Assembly: GCF_003609575.1 (NCBI RefSeq)
Contig: NZ_MBTA01000004.1
Location: 1 to 64,000, forward strand
Direction of reading: 5' to 3'
DNA: 64,000 nt
From: Pelobium manganitolerans
GTDB taxonomy: Bacteria; Bacteroidota; Bacteroidia; Sphingobacteriales; Sphingobacteriaceae
Shown one piece after another: positions 1 to 7,116 of the stretch. Numbering within the stretch: the stretch's first letter is position 1; every line of letters begins with the position of its first letter. A program made the translations under genes and the position numbers. The notes beneath the pieces were generated by a model, which had not been told where the DNA came from, made no database searches, and saw only the letters and a program-made list of their open reading frames with translations.

Positions 1-874
1 TACCTTTGTAAGCAATTTTATCGAACGCATCCTGATCAACCATTAGTTTGAAATCGTCCATAGCATCGATTTTGTCTTCTGAAATGTTATGCTTTTTTGC
101 CATTCCGATCGGGTCAAGTTTTACAAAGTCAGGTATCTCTGCCAATTTTGCTCCCGGTTCGGCGTACGTTGTCAAGCCCTTAGTGTTTGGGCTATACCAA
201 AATCTGTAACCTTGTACTGCTTTTTCTTCCATATCGGATAGAGAAATTACATTTTTCGGATTGGCTTTTTCACGGAGTTCCAATTGATTTACATCCACTA
301 TAAATTCTGTTCCGAATACTTTATGTGTCGGAAGTCCCCTTTGTGTATCCGTGGGTATCTTATACAGATTGTCCTTTGGTTGGTTGACAATATATTCTTC
401 TTTTGGTTGTAGCTGTTCAGCGACATTACGTTTTATATGCTCAATCACATTGGTATCTATCCACGGCAGGGTACGCGCTTCAAAGTGCATTTGTTTCACA
501 TCCTGATCAGTTAGGCTATTATCATGCTTTCTATTCCATCCCACTATATCCAATTCATACTGATTGGGAAACTGCACTATGATAATATCAGTAGGCAGTT
601 CGGTCATTTTAGAAACATCGTCCTGTTGAAATTCGCGTTTTGTTGGATTATAGGGAATAACAAATGCCCGTCTGTCACGATCATAGTAGTCTTTTATTTC
701 AGTAAAGTCTATGCCTTTGGATATAAAGTCGTCCTTTGGCCGTAGTTTGTTCATGCGTAAATCCACATAGAATGTATGACCTGCAATATCAATAGTAGGT
801 AGTATGCCTTTATTCAAACGCAGATCAAGCAAACTGCCCGGTTCTATATTAGTATTTGGCAATCCATTTTCCAT
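1..874 (-). CDS. Unrecognised ICE protein, partial (C-terminus outside window)
   Basis: A reading frame of about 291 codons is open from the ATG at 874 to the left edge of the window. It begins MENGLPNTNIEPGSLLDLRL and continues with no stop. It lies 30 bp after the DUF4122-like gene, on the same strand and in the same apparent operon, so it is probably part of the conjugation module. The protein looks soluble, with no signal peptide or membrane segment and many charged residues, and contains several FY/IV-rich beta-like stretches. I do not recognise the family. It is not the short TraE-type membrane protein that follows traD in CTnDOT-like elements, so the gene order differs here. Confidence 0.75.
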   Translation of the reverse strand, partial: MENGLPNTNIEPGSLLDLRLNKGILPTIDIAGHTFYVDLRMNKLRPKDDFISKGIDFTEIKDYYDRDRRAFVIPYNPTKREFQQDDVSKMTELPTDIIIVQFPNQYELDIVGWNRKHDNSLTDQDVKQMHFEARTLPWIDTNVIEHIKRNVAEQLQPKEEYIVNQPKDNLYKIPTDTQRGLPTHKVFGTEFIVDVNQLELREKANPKNVISLSDMEEKAVQGYRFWYSPNTKGLTTYAEPGAKLAEIPDFVKLDPIGMAKKHNISEDKIDAMDDFKLMVDQDAFDKIAYKG

Positions 875-904
875 ATTTTCTTATTTTAAAAGACAAAGGA
901 AAGT

Positions 905-1540
905 CTATACAAACTCCCCAATGTCAAAATCACTCAAATCACTTTTCCGCAAAGTGGAAGAACTGTCTTCCGTTTCAGATGAAAGGGTGCTATCCAAAAG
1001 CTCGGCTATTCTTCGGGAAGCATCTTCCATAGAATTTTCCAATAGGCTGAATAATTCGGTTCCCTGTATTTTTTGAACTATGGCTATCGCTGTTTCCTTT
1101 TGGGCTGGTTCCAATTCTTCTTTTTGGAGCAACACCCCCACGGAGCTTAGTTCTTCAAAGGTAACCCCTTGGGCAAAACCGTCATCACCACCGGATATTC
1201 CGTACCTGTTCCATTCTTCTTCCTCTTCTTCCAAATCAGGTATCTTTCTGAAAACTTCGTCCAGCTCTTCCTGCGGAATTTGAATACCTACGTTTTCATT
1301 TTCGTCGTATTCAATGTCTAAATTAGCAGGGTTTATCTCCGGTTCCTGAATTTGGCGTTCAGTGGCAGTGTTTGGCACTGAAAGGCGTTCTACGGGTTTT
1401 GGTTGGCCCATAATATCGGGCAGGTTCGGATTGACTTTCTTCTGCGGAGGTTCTTGTTTCGACCTTTTATGAATGACAATCTTATCCTGCAATAGCAGTA
1501 CAATGACAATCAGCAGGCATATCACAATTACTATTTCCAT
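905..1540 (-). CDS. ICE conjugation protein, TraD/DUF4122-like
   Basis: The 211-residue protein starts with a hydrophobic segment (about residues 2-17, rich in I, V and L) followed by a basic stretch. This predicts a single N-terminal membrane anchor with the rest on one side. The middle is acidic, with a run of six glutamates near residue 105, and the C-terminal part is predicted helical. Position and architecture match the TraD/DUF4122 proteins that follow the DUF3408 gene in Bacteroidetes conjugative transposons; the family name is inferred from that order. It lies 2 bp from the DUF3408 gene. Part of its coding sequence (1351-1380) is a near copy of a 30-bp sequence in the mob intergenic region. 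Confidence 0.6.
   Translation of the reverse strand: MEIVIVICLLIVIVLLLQDKIVIHKRSKQEPPQKKVNPNLPDIMGQPKPVERLSVPNTATERQIQEPEINPANLDIEYDENENVGIQIPQEELDEVFRKIPDLEEEEEEWNRYGISGGDDGFAQGVTFEELSSVGVLLQKEELEPAQKETAIAIVQKIQGTELFSLLENSMEDASRRIAELLDSTLSSETEDSSSTLRKSDLSDFDIGEFV
1351..1380 (+). repeat. 30-bp direct repeat, copy 1 (inside the traD-like gene)
   Basis: Positions 1351-1380 match 3101-3130 at 28 of 30 bases. The second half contains CAGTGTTTGGCACTG, which has 5-bp inverted arms around TTTGG. This copy lies inside a coding region while the other is intergenic. A shorter inverted copy is at 7021-7037. Confidence 0.8.
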
Positions 1541-1542
1541 AG

Positions 1543-1947
1543 CTACAAAATGGGTTTAAAATGGTCGTTGAAATAATCGGTAATATCGTCCCCGTACTCT
1601 CTGAAATGATGTTCAAGAATGTTGTCAATGTAAGAGTAAAGCGTTGTTCTTTCCTCTCTTGTCAGTTGCACGATGCGGAGCAATCTTTCGTGGTATTCAG
1701 GGCGTATGTAAACTACCTTGCCGTTACGCCCCGATGGAAACCGATTGACCAAAAATGTTTCCTCGTAGTCCGCTTTCTTTGATGAACTGTTACGGGCTTT
1801 TTCCCTGGGCTTTGTTTCCTTTGGTACATCCTGCTTTTTGTTATTGCTCGGTGGAGCAACAGGCTCATCGCCGCTTATGACGTTCATAAGGTATTCCTCA
1901 TCAACATTGGGCTTTTCAAAATCGTTGTTTTTGTTATCTGAAGCCAT
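1543..1947 (-). CDS. DUF3408 family conjugative-element protein (TraB/TraC-like)
   Basis: The 134-residue protein has a polar, lysine-rich, low-complexity N-terminal half (residues 1-60). The compact C-terminal half (about 62-134) contains FLVNRFPSGRNGKVVYIRPE, then helices ending in HHFREYGDDITDYFNDHF. That C-terminal pattern is typical of DUF3408 proteins, which follow the ParA gene in Bacteroidetes ICEs and are thought to have a ribbon-helix-helix-like fold. It lies 12 bp after the ParA gene and 2 bp before the DUF4122-like gene, so the three are probably co-transcribed. The role in transfer is unknown; DNA binding next to ParA is an inference. Confidence 0.8.
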   Translation of the reverse strand: MASDNKNNDFEKPNVDEEYLMNVISGDEPVAPPSNNKKQDVPKETKPREKARNSSSKKADYEETFLVNRFPSGRNGKVVYIRPEYHERLLRIVQLTREERTTLYSYIDNILEHHFREYGDDITDYFNDHFKPIL

Positions 1948-1959
1948 ACTTTACTATTT

Positions 1960-2727
1960 TTATAGATGAGTGATTTTTAAAAATTCCTCGACAAACAAAT
2001 CCATTTTAGTTGCTTTCATTAACTGTGGTTCGGCAGGCAGCAAACTTGACCGGAATACATAACTACCTGTATCGTCTGTTTCCTTTCGGAAACGCTTGCT
2101 ATCCATTATCCTTGTTTCCATTATGGGCAGGTTGAGTTCCTTGATGACACTTTGATACACATCATACAAACCTGTTTTTTCCCTGCCGTCCACCTGGTTC
2201 CAAAACAGCCACATCTCTTGTTCGGGATTGCCCTCGTCCGTTTGGGGAAGTCCGAGAAAGGCTTTGGTAAAGCCCAATGTACTTTCCACTACCAAACGGT
2301 CGGCAGTAATGGGCGAAAAGATGAAGTCCATTTTTTTTAAAGTGGTCAAAACGCCTTTAGTATTGGCTGTTCCCGGCAGGTCGAAGAAGATCACATCTGG
2401 CACAACCGCCGACTGGCTTCTGTATTCCGATGCTTTCTCCAGAGCCGTTTCAGCTTTACATTTAATAATCGGGTACGCTTTTTTGTTGATTGCTTGAAAC
2501 TGCTTCATTGCCGCTTTTTTATGGTAGTCGTTCTGCATTATGGTTCTCTTATCCCGTTCACGCATATTGGTCAGGCTGTGTTGCGGAAAGTCGCAGTCCA
2601 TCACCAGCACATTAAAACCTAAACGGTAGTGAAGCACACTTGCCAGTAAAGTGGTCATTGTAGATTTTCCCACACCGCCTTTTTGGGTGGAGAAGCTGAT
2701 TTTTAAAGTTTTCTTTGTTGTTTCCAT
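1960..2727 (-). CDS. ParA family ATPase of the ICE (TraA-like)
   Basis: The 255-residue ATPase has a deviant Walker A motif KGGVGKST at residues 16-23 and an MDCDFPQHS motif near residues 43-51. A FFDLPGT Walker B-like motif lies near residue 115. This is the MinD/ParA fold. In CTnDOT-like elements TraA of this family heads the transfer operon, and here it is also the first gene, followed by DUF3408. It may act in element maintenance or in placing the transfer machinery; that is inferred. The start ATG at 2727 follows an AT-rich leader, with about 700 bp of gene-free DNA before mobA on the other strand, so the promoters diverge. Confidence 0.9.
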   Translation of the reverse strand: METTKKTLKISFSTQKGGVGKSTMTTLLASVLHYRLGFNVLVMDCDFPQHSLTNMRERDKRTIMQNDYHKKAAMKQFQAINKKAYPIIKCKAETALEKASEYRSQSAVVPDVIFFDLPGTANTKGVLTTLKKMDFIFSPITADRLVVESTLGFTKAFLGLPQTDEGNPEQEMWLFWNQVDGREKTGLYDVYQSVIKELNLPIMETRIMDSKRFRKETDDTGSYVFRSSLLPAEPQLMKATKMDLFVEEFLKITHL

Positions 2728-2921
2728 TATTTAAAAATTTATTGTTACACACTTTATTTGTTTTGCAGGATTGAATATTGGTTTATCTGATTATTACCTC
2801 ATTCCTATATTCCTGCATTCCCTTTTGGGTACTTTCCTGCATAGGTATCTGCTTTCATTTTTGCCTTGTAAGGCACATTCTTTAGCAAGTGGCAAAACTT
2901 GCAACAGGTAAATTGCTTTAC

Positions 2922-2977
2922 CGCTTTTATGCTTTTACACTTTTATTGTTTTATGCTTTTAAAACCCTATGCTTTTA
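2922..2977 (+). repeat. Four iteron-like (C/T)GCTTTTA repeats
   Basis: The octamer (C/T)GCTTTTA occurs at 2922, 2930, 2954 and 2970, all in the same orientation within 56 bp. The first two are directly adjacent and the spacing of the later ones is irregular. They may be protein-binding sites in the tra-mob control region, although the AT-richness could produce some of this by chance. Confidence 0.4.
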
Positions 2978-3100
2978 TTCCAAACCGCTTGTTTGCAAAC
3001 CTGATTTTCTTCTTTGTTTAGATACATTTTTTACTACCTGCACTAAAATTATACGGCAAATAAAGCGATTGATTTGCCCGCTGATTGCGGTGTGGCAGTG

Positions 3101-3130
3101 TTTGGCGTTCAAAGGCAGTGTTTGGCACTG
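3101..3130 (+). repeat. 30-bp direct repeat, copy 2 (mob intergenic region)
   Basis: This matches 1351-1380 at 28 of 30 bases. An additional overlapping copy of the core GGCAGTGTTTGGC starts at 3094, so the intergenic site is a tandem pair spaced by 20 bp. The reverse complement of 3091-3107 recurs exactly at 7021-7037. Confidence 0.8.
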
Positions 3131-3305
3131 CTATACAGTACAATGCTTTCGTAAACAGGGCTTTACTTTGTACAATGATTTTTATTAATGGATTTATGCA
3201 AAATTCTTTTGACAAATCGGAGGGCAACGGGAACGGCATCGAGCCGTTTTTCCCTGTTACATTTAATCCGTCCCGCAGGGCGGATTTTTGTGTTCTACAG
3301 AACAC

Positions 3306-3361
3306 GGCAAGTTGTGTTTTGAGCATCTCGGAATGATTTCCGATGCTCAAAACAACTTGCC
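3306..3361. other. Large hairpin upstream of mobA, candidate oriT
   Basis: The left arm (3306-3333) reads GGCAAGTTGT, gt, TTTGAGCAT, ct, CGGAA. The right arm (3338-3361) is its reverse complement without the two 2-base insertions, leaving a loop of about four bases. Transfer origins of this relaxase class usually lie just upstream of the mobA/relaxase genes and contain inverted repeats. The site ends 66 bp before the mobA start. It has no T-run, so it is not a plain terminator. The oriT role is inferred; the nick site is not identified. Confidence 0.45.
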
Positions 3362-3427
3362 CTTTGCAGGGGGCAGAAAACACCTTCCGAAGTCAGGGTT
3401 TTGTATGGATTTTAAAATGGATTAGTG

Positions 3428-3859
3428 ATGAACGATAACAACAAAAAGCAATTGAAAAAGACCGGACGCCGCCCCAAAGAAGACCCGGCGACCATCCGCT
3501 ATACAATTTCCTTTAATGAGCAGGAACACGCCCGCTTTCTTGCCCTGTTTGACAAATCAGGTATGCAGGTAAAGGCTCATTTCATTACGTCCTGCATCTT
3601 TGACAAGACCATAAAGACCATTCAGATTGACAAGGGAACGGTTGATTTTTATATGCGGCTAACCTCATTTCACAGCCAGTTCCGTTCCATCGGCGTAAAC
3701 TATAACCAAATTGTAAAGCTGCTGTACAAGAATTTTTCCGAGAAAAAGGCGGCTGCATTCCTGTATAAACTGGAAAAACAGACGGCTGAAATGGCAAAGC
3801 TATGCCAAAAAATCATTCAGATTACCGAAAAATTTGAGGAAGAATACCTAAAAAAATAA
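3428..3859 (+). CDS. mobA: Mobilization protein MobA (ribbon-helix-helix relaxosome protein)
   Basis: The 143-residue basic protein opens with a lysine-rich tail (KKQLKKTGRRPKED), then a beta-strand YTISFNEQEH and helices typical of ribbon-helix-helix mobilization proteins. It is expected to bind oriT and help load the relaxase MobB, whose gene begins 7 bp downstream. A GTG at 3425 directly precedes the ATG at 3428; I chose the ATG. The C-terminal half is helical, with repeated K/E pairs, suggesting a coiled interaction surface. Family assignment rests on this pattern and on the mobA-mobB order. Confidence 0.85.
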   Translation: MNDNNKKQLKKTGRRPKEDPATIRYTISFNEQEHARFLALFDKSGMQVKAHFITSCIFDKTIKTIQIDKGTVDFYMRLTSFHSQFRSIGVNYNQIVKLLYKNFSEKKAAAFLYKLEKQTAEMAKLCQKIIQITEKFEEEYLKK

Positions 3860-3866
3860 TGTAATA

Positions 3867-5159
3867 GTGATAGCAAAAATTGGAAGAAGCGCAAATTTAT
3901 ACGGGGCATTGGCATACAATCAGCTTAAAGTAGAAAATGAAAACGGGCAGATTTTGTTTGCCAATAAGATGATTGAAACCGCAAGCGGTCATTATTCCGT
4001 GGCACAATTAGCCCAGTCTTTTGCCCCTTACCTGATAGCCAACCGCAATACCGAGAAACATACGCTGCATATTTCGCTAAATCCTGACCCGAACGATAAG
4101 GTAAGCGATGAAAAATATCGGGAAATGGCAGAACAGTATATGCGGGAAATGGGTTACGGCGAACAGCCTTTTGTCGTATTTAAACACACCGATATAGACC
4201 GCAGCCATATACACATTGTATCGGTTTGCGTGGACGAGCAGGGTAAAAAGATTTCGGATAAATTCGAGAAAATGCGGTCTATGAATGTATGCCGTGAACT
4301 GGAAAGACAACACGGATTGATACCCGCAACAGACAAAGAGCGCAACCAAACTGATAAGGTTTTCCGTCCGGTGGATTATCGGGCAGGCGATGTAAAGAGC
4401 CAAATAGCTTCGGTTGTTCGCCACCTGCCGAAATACTATCAATACCAAACATTGGGCGAATACAATGCCCTGCTTTCCCTCTTCAATATTACCGCCGAGA
4501 AAGTCGAGGGCGAATTACAGGGAAAGATGCAGCAGGGCTTGTTATACATTCCACTAAATGAAAAAGGCGAAAGAGCCGGGCATCCGTTCAAGGCTTCTCT
4601 GTTCGGAAAAAGCGCAGGGCTTCCGGCTTTGGAACTGCATTTTGCGAAATGCAAAACCGCTTTAAAGGACAACCCTACCAAGCAAACGCTAAAATCTGCC
4701 ATTAGCATAGCCCTGAAAACCACAAGCGATGAACAGGCTTTTAAAAAGCAGTTAGGGCAACTGGGCATTAACGTAGTCGTGCGCCGGAATGATACCGGGC
4801 GTATTTATGGTATCACATTTATTGACCATAATTCCAAAGCAGTTTGGAACGGTTCACGTTTGGCAACAGACCTTTCTGCCAACACCTTTAATGATTATTG
4901 GAACAATAACATCAACCCCGATATTAAAGAACCTGTCGTTTTACAACCCAAACTATCCATATCAAATGATGCGGATCTTCCTGCGGAAGAACCACACCAT
5001 TTGTTCGACTTCTTAACTAAGGACAAACACGAAGACGGTTTGATTGAGGCATTGGGAGGTTTATTGCCCGAAGCCCAGGGCGAAGATTACGAAGAACAGG
5101 ACTTTGCCAACAAAATGAAGAAAAAGAAGAAACTCAAAAGAACAGGAAAACAGCAATAG
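3867..5159 (+). CDS. mobB: Relaxase MobB (MobA/VirD2-like nuclease)
   Basis: The 430-residue relaxase would nick oriT and stay bound to the transferred strand. The three-histidine metal site is visible as H107-T-D, then H114-I-H116 in DIDRSHIHIVS, and Tyr12 and Tyr17 near the N-terminus are candidate nucleophiles. This is the Bacteroidetes relaxase/mobilization nuclease family (PF03432). The C-terminal third, after about residue 270, is less conserved and ends in a lysine-rich tail, which fits a DNA-binding end. The start is a GTG 7 bp after mobA; no better ATG is near. The partner coupling gene mobC is normally next, but here a leftward three-gene cassette intervenes. Confidence 0.92.
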   Translation: MIAKIGRSANLYGALAYNQLKVENENGQILFANKMIETASGHYSVAQLAQSFAPYLIANRNTEKHTLHISLNPDPNDKVSDEKYREMAEQYMREMGYGEQPFVVFKHTDIDRSHIHIVSVCVDEQGKKISDKFEKMRSMNVCRELERQHGLIPATDKERNQTDKVFRPVDYRAGDVKSQIASVVRHLPKYYQYQTLGEYNALLSLFNITAEKVEGELQGKMQQGLLYIPLNEKGERAGHPFKASLFGKSAGLPALELHFAKCKTALKDNPTKQTLKSAISIALKTTSDEQAFKKQLGQLGINVVVRRNDTGRIYGITFIDHNSKAVWNGSRLATDLSANTFNDYWNNNINPDIKEPVVLQPKLSISNDADLPAEEPHHLFDFLTKDKHEDGLIEALGGLLPEAQGEDYEEQDFANKMKKKKKLKRTGKQQ

Positions 5160-5219
5160 ACTATTATCGCCTGCGTAAAAGAGCCAACCCAATGCGAATG
5201 TTCAGACCTATAATTCCAT

Positions 5220-6101
5220 TCAATGAACTTTTAAATCATCGGGTTCAATATGGATTAAAACGTGTCCAAGCTGCGGCAATCGTTCTCTTAATATATTTTT
5301 TAGTTTATGAGCAATGTCGTGTCCTTGCTTTACGGTAATATTCCTATTAACGGTGGCATGGAGGTCAATGTGATATTTCAGTCCTGCTTTTCTCACAAAA
5401 CATTTTTCCGTATCATAAACACCCTCAACCGTCAGAGAAATTTCTCTGATTTCCTGTACAAGTTCATCATAAGTATGCTCGTCCATTATTTCGCTCAATG
5501 CAGGACGGAAAATGCGATAACTGTTATAGAGTATAAAGCCCGAAGCAAATAATGCAGCCCAATCATCCGCCGTTTCATAGCCTTTGCCGAAAATGAGCGC
5601 TATTGAAATACCGATAAATGCCGCTACGGATGTAATGGCATCGCTGCGATGATGCCATGCATCTGCTTTTAATGACGAACTATTGGTCTCTTTGCTTTTC
5701 CTTATCACAATCTGAAACGAGATTTCTTTCCATATAATGATTGCCACAAGAATAAAAAGTGTCCAGAATTTTGGCAGTTCGTGAGGTGTATTAATATTTT
5801 GAATGCTTTCGTAGGCAATGATAGTAGCCGAAACTATTAAAAAACCTACTACCGCAAACGTTACCAAAGGTTCAATTCTGCCATGTCCGTAAGGGTGGTT
5901 TTTATCGGCAGGACGATTGGCATATTTAAGCCCGAATAATACTAAAATGGAAGAAAATATATCTGCGGTACTCTCTATTGCATCCGCAATCAGCGCATAA
6001 GAGTTTCCAAAAAAGCCTGCAAGACCTTTTATGCCTGCCAGCATCGTATTTCCGGCTATGCTGAAATAAGTTGTGCGTATTGCTGTTTGTTCTGCTTGCA
6101 T
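5220..6101 (-). CDS. Cation diffusion facilitator (CDF) family transporter
   Basis: The 293-residue inner-membrane protein has about six hydrophobic helices followed by a cytoplasmic domain (about 205-293), the standard CDF layout. CDF proteins export Zn, Fe, Mn or related divalent ions in exchange for protons. The TM2 site reads DAIESTAD, with Glu43 and Asp47 where many relatives have two Asp. The TM5 site reads HHRSD, with His150 and Asp154. The HPYGHGR signature after TM2 is present. It is last in a tight leftward set (lipoprotein, DUF2231, CDF) lying between mobB and mobC, so it is ICE cargo. The metal is not predictable from sequence. Confidence 0.9.
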   Translation of the reverse strand: MQAEQTAIRTTYFSIAGNTMLAGIKGLAGFFGNSYALIADAIESTADIFSSILVLFGLKYANRPADKNHPYGHGRIEPLVTFAVVGFLIVSATIIAYESIQNINTPHELPKFWTLFILVAIIIWKEISFQIVIRKSKETNSSSLKADAWHHRSDAITSVAAFIGISIALIFGKGYETADDWAALFASGFILYNSYRIFRPALSEIMDEHTYDELVQEIREISLTVEGVYDTEKCFVRKAGLKYHIDLHATVNRNITVKQGHDIAHKLKNILRERLPQLGHVLIHIEPDDLKVH

Positions 6102-6102
6102 T

Positions 6103-6606
6103 TTATTTGGTAAATTCAGAACAATTCCCTGATGGCTTGTATGTACCCGCCCCTTGCTGATACACTAAGGAAGCCCCTAAGTGTCCTACATAAAAGAGTA
6201 TTGCCATCCCTGCAACAAGTAATATAGTGGCAAGAATGCTGAATAATTTTTTGGCTTTTTTAATATAGTGGGAAATGATGTTGACCAATAACGCTGCGGA
6301 ATAGATAAAAGCCATGATGTAACCCCACCGTTGATGAGATTTTAAAACTTGTGGGTCGCAGATTTTACGAACCTCAACATCATAAGCCAACTCCCCTGTG
6401 TATATGGCAATCCAGGTTCCTATCGTACCGATAACAAGCGTTACAAACACAAATTGCTGAATGAACAATTTGTGCCTGCCTGCCAAGAAATAGTATAACA
6501 CGCTACCTAAAGAAGCTAATGCTAATGTTGCTATCGGTAAGTGAACTACAAAAGAATGCCATAATTCAGTCCTCCACATTGAGGGCAATTCAGCATTCAA
6601 TATCAT
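6103..6606 (-). CDS. DUF2231 family membrane protein
   Basis: The 167-residue protein has four predicted membrane helices (about residues 18-40, 48-68, 92-112 and 122-142). An early HSFVVHLPIATLAL motif and later histidines (SHQRWG) match DUF2231, a family of small membrane proteins often found beside metal or redox genes. Histidines in helices 1 and 3 could bind haem or metal, which is inference. Its start overlaps the stop of the lipoprotein gene in an ATGA, and its stop is 1 bp before the CDF start, so translation of the three is probably coupled. Confidence 0.75.
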   Translation of the reverse strand: MILNAELPSMWRTELWHSFVVHLPIATLALASLGSVLYYFLAGRHKLFIQQFVFVTLVIGTIGTWIAIYTGELAYDVEVRKICDPQVLKSHQRWGYIMAFIYSAALLVNIISHYIKKAKKLFSILATILLVAGMAILFYVGHLGASLVYQQGAGTYKPSGNCSEFTK

Positions 6607-6920
6607 TCTAAAATATTAACAGCTTCAGGAACCAATTTATTCCCCTCTTTTTTAACCGTTACTTCAACTTTACCGTTTTGTTTCAGATTATCAAAAGTAA
6701 CAGCTTGACCACCTTTTGAGATTTTTGTCTGGTCGGTCAGGTATAGTTCCAACAACTTGTTGTCAGACGTTCTTACATAGATTTCCTTGTCGCCCGCATC
6801 AACTTCTTCTGCAACTCCTTGATAGGTTCCTGTCTCTACAACATCAGTCTTTTTATTCTCTCCACAGGAGAACATAAATAAACAACTACTCAATACGGTT
6901 ACTAATGCTAATTTTTTCAT
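6603..6920 (-). CDS. Small lipoprotein of the metal-type cassette
   Basis: I start at the ATG at 6920, giving MKKLALVTVLSSCLFMFSCG, a typical lipoprotein signal with the lipid-bearing Cys about residue 19. An upstream in-frame ATG at 6965 would place 15 polar residues in front of the signal and is less likely. The mature part of about 86 residues is predicted all-beta, with alternating charged and hydrophobic residues (EIYVRTSDNKLLELYLT). This resembles small OB-fold or copper-binding periplasmic proteins, but I see no clear Cys/His/Met metal site after the lipobox. It is the first gene of the leftward cassette. Confidence 0.7.
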   Translation of the reverse strand: MKKLALVTVLSSCLFMFSCGENKKTDVVETGTYQGVAEEVDAGDKEIYVRTSDNKLLELYLTDQTKISKGGQAVTFDNLKQNGKVEVTVKKEGNKLVPEAVNILE

Positions 6921-7020
6921 TTTATAATATTTATGATTAATACTTCTATTATTTATACAAAACAAATTTACAAATTAATTTCAATCCGGTACTCCAAAAC
7001 GTTTCCATCGCACATTGCTC

Positions 7021-7037
7021 CGCCAAACACTGCCACA
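7021..7037 (-). repeat. Inverted copy of the GGCAGTGTTTGGC element
   Basis: The 17 bp here are exactly the reverse complement of 3091-3107. The copy lies in the spacer upstream of mobC, between the inserted cassette and the coupling-protein gene, so the element occurs on both sides of mobB plus its neighbour cassette. Confidence 0.75.
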
Positions 7038-7116
7038 GAAAGCCACTGGCTGCCACATTCTTATAGCCACTGCATAGAGCCTTTAAATTCACGCCCGAAC
7101 ATTAAAACTTTAAATA

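Larger units (their letters stand above)
2728..3424. other. Gene-poor region between tra and mob operons
   Basis: No convincing gene is present; the open frames here have low-complexity or shadow-like composition. The region holds a 6-bp perfect hairpin (2885-2902) and four copies of (C/T)GCTTTTA starting at 2922, 2930, 2954 and 2970. It also holds two copies of GGCAGTGTTTGGC (3094-3106 and 3114-3126) and a large hairpin at 3306-3361. It must carry the divergent promoters for the tra and mob operons, and it is the natural place for an oriT. Confidence 0.6.

Noticed and set aside
2889-3383. Open frames of about 100-120 codons on both strands in the tra-mob spacer
   Set aside because: Low-complexity composition (repeated CTTTTA words), overlap with the inverted repeat, and no recognisable protein pattern.
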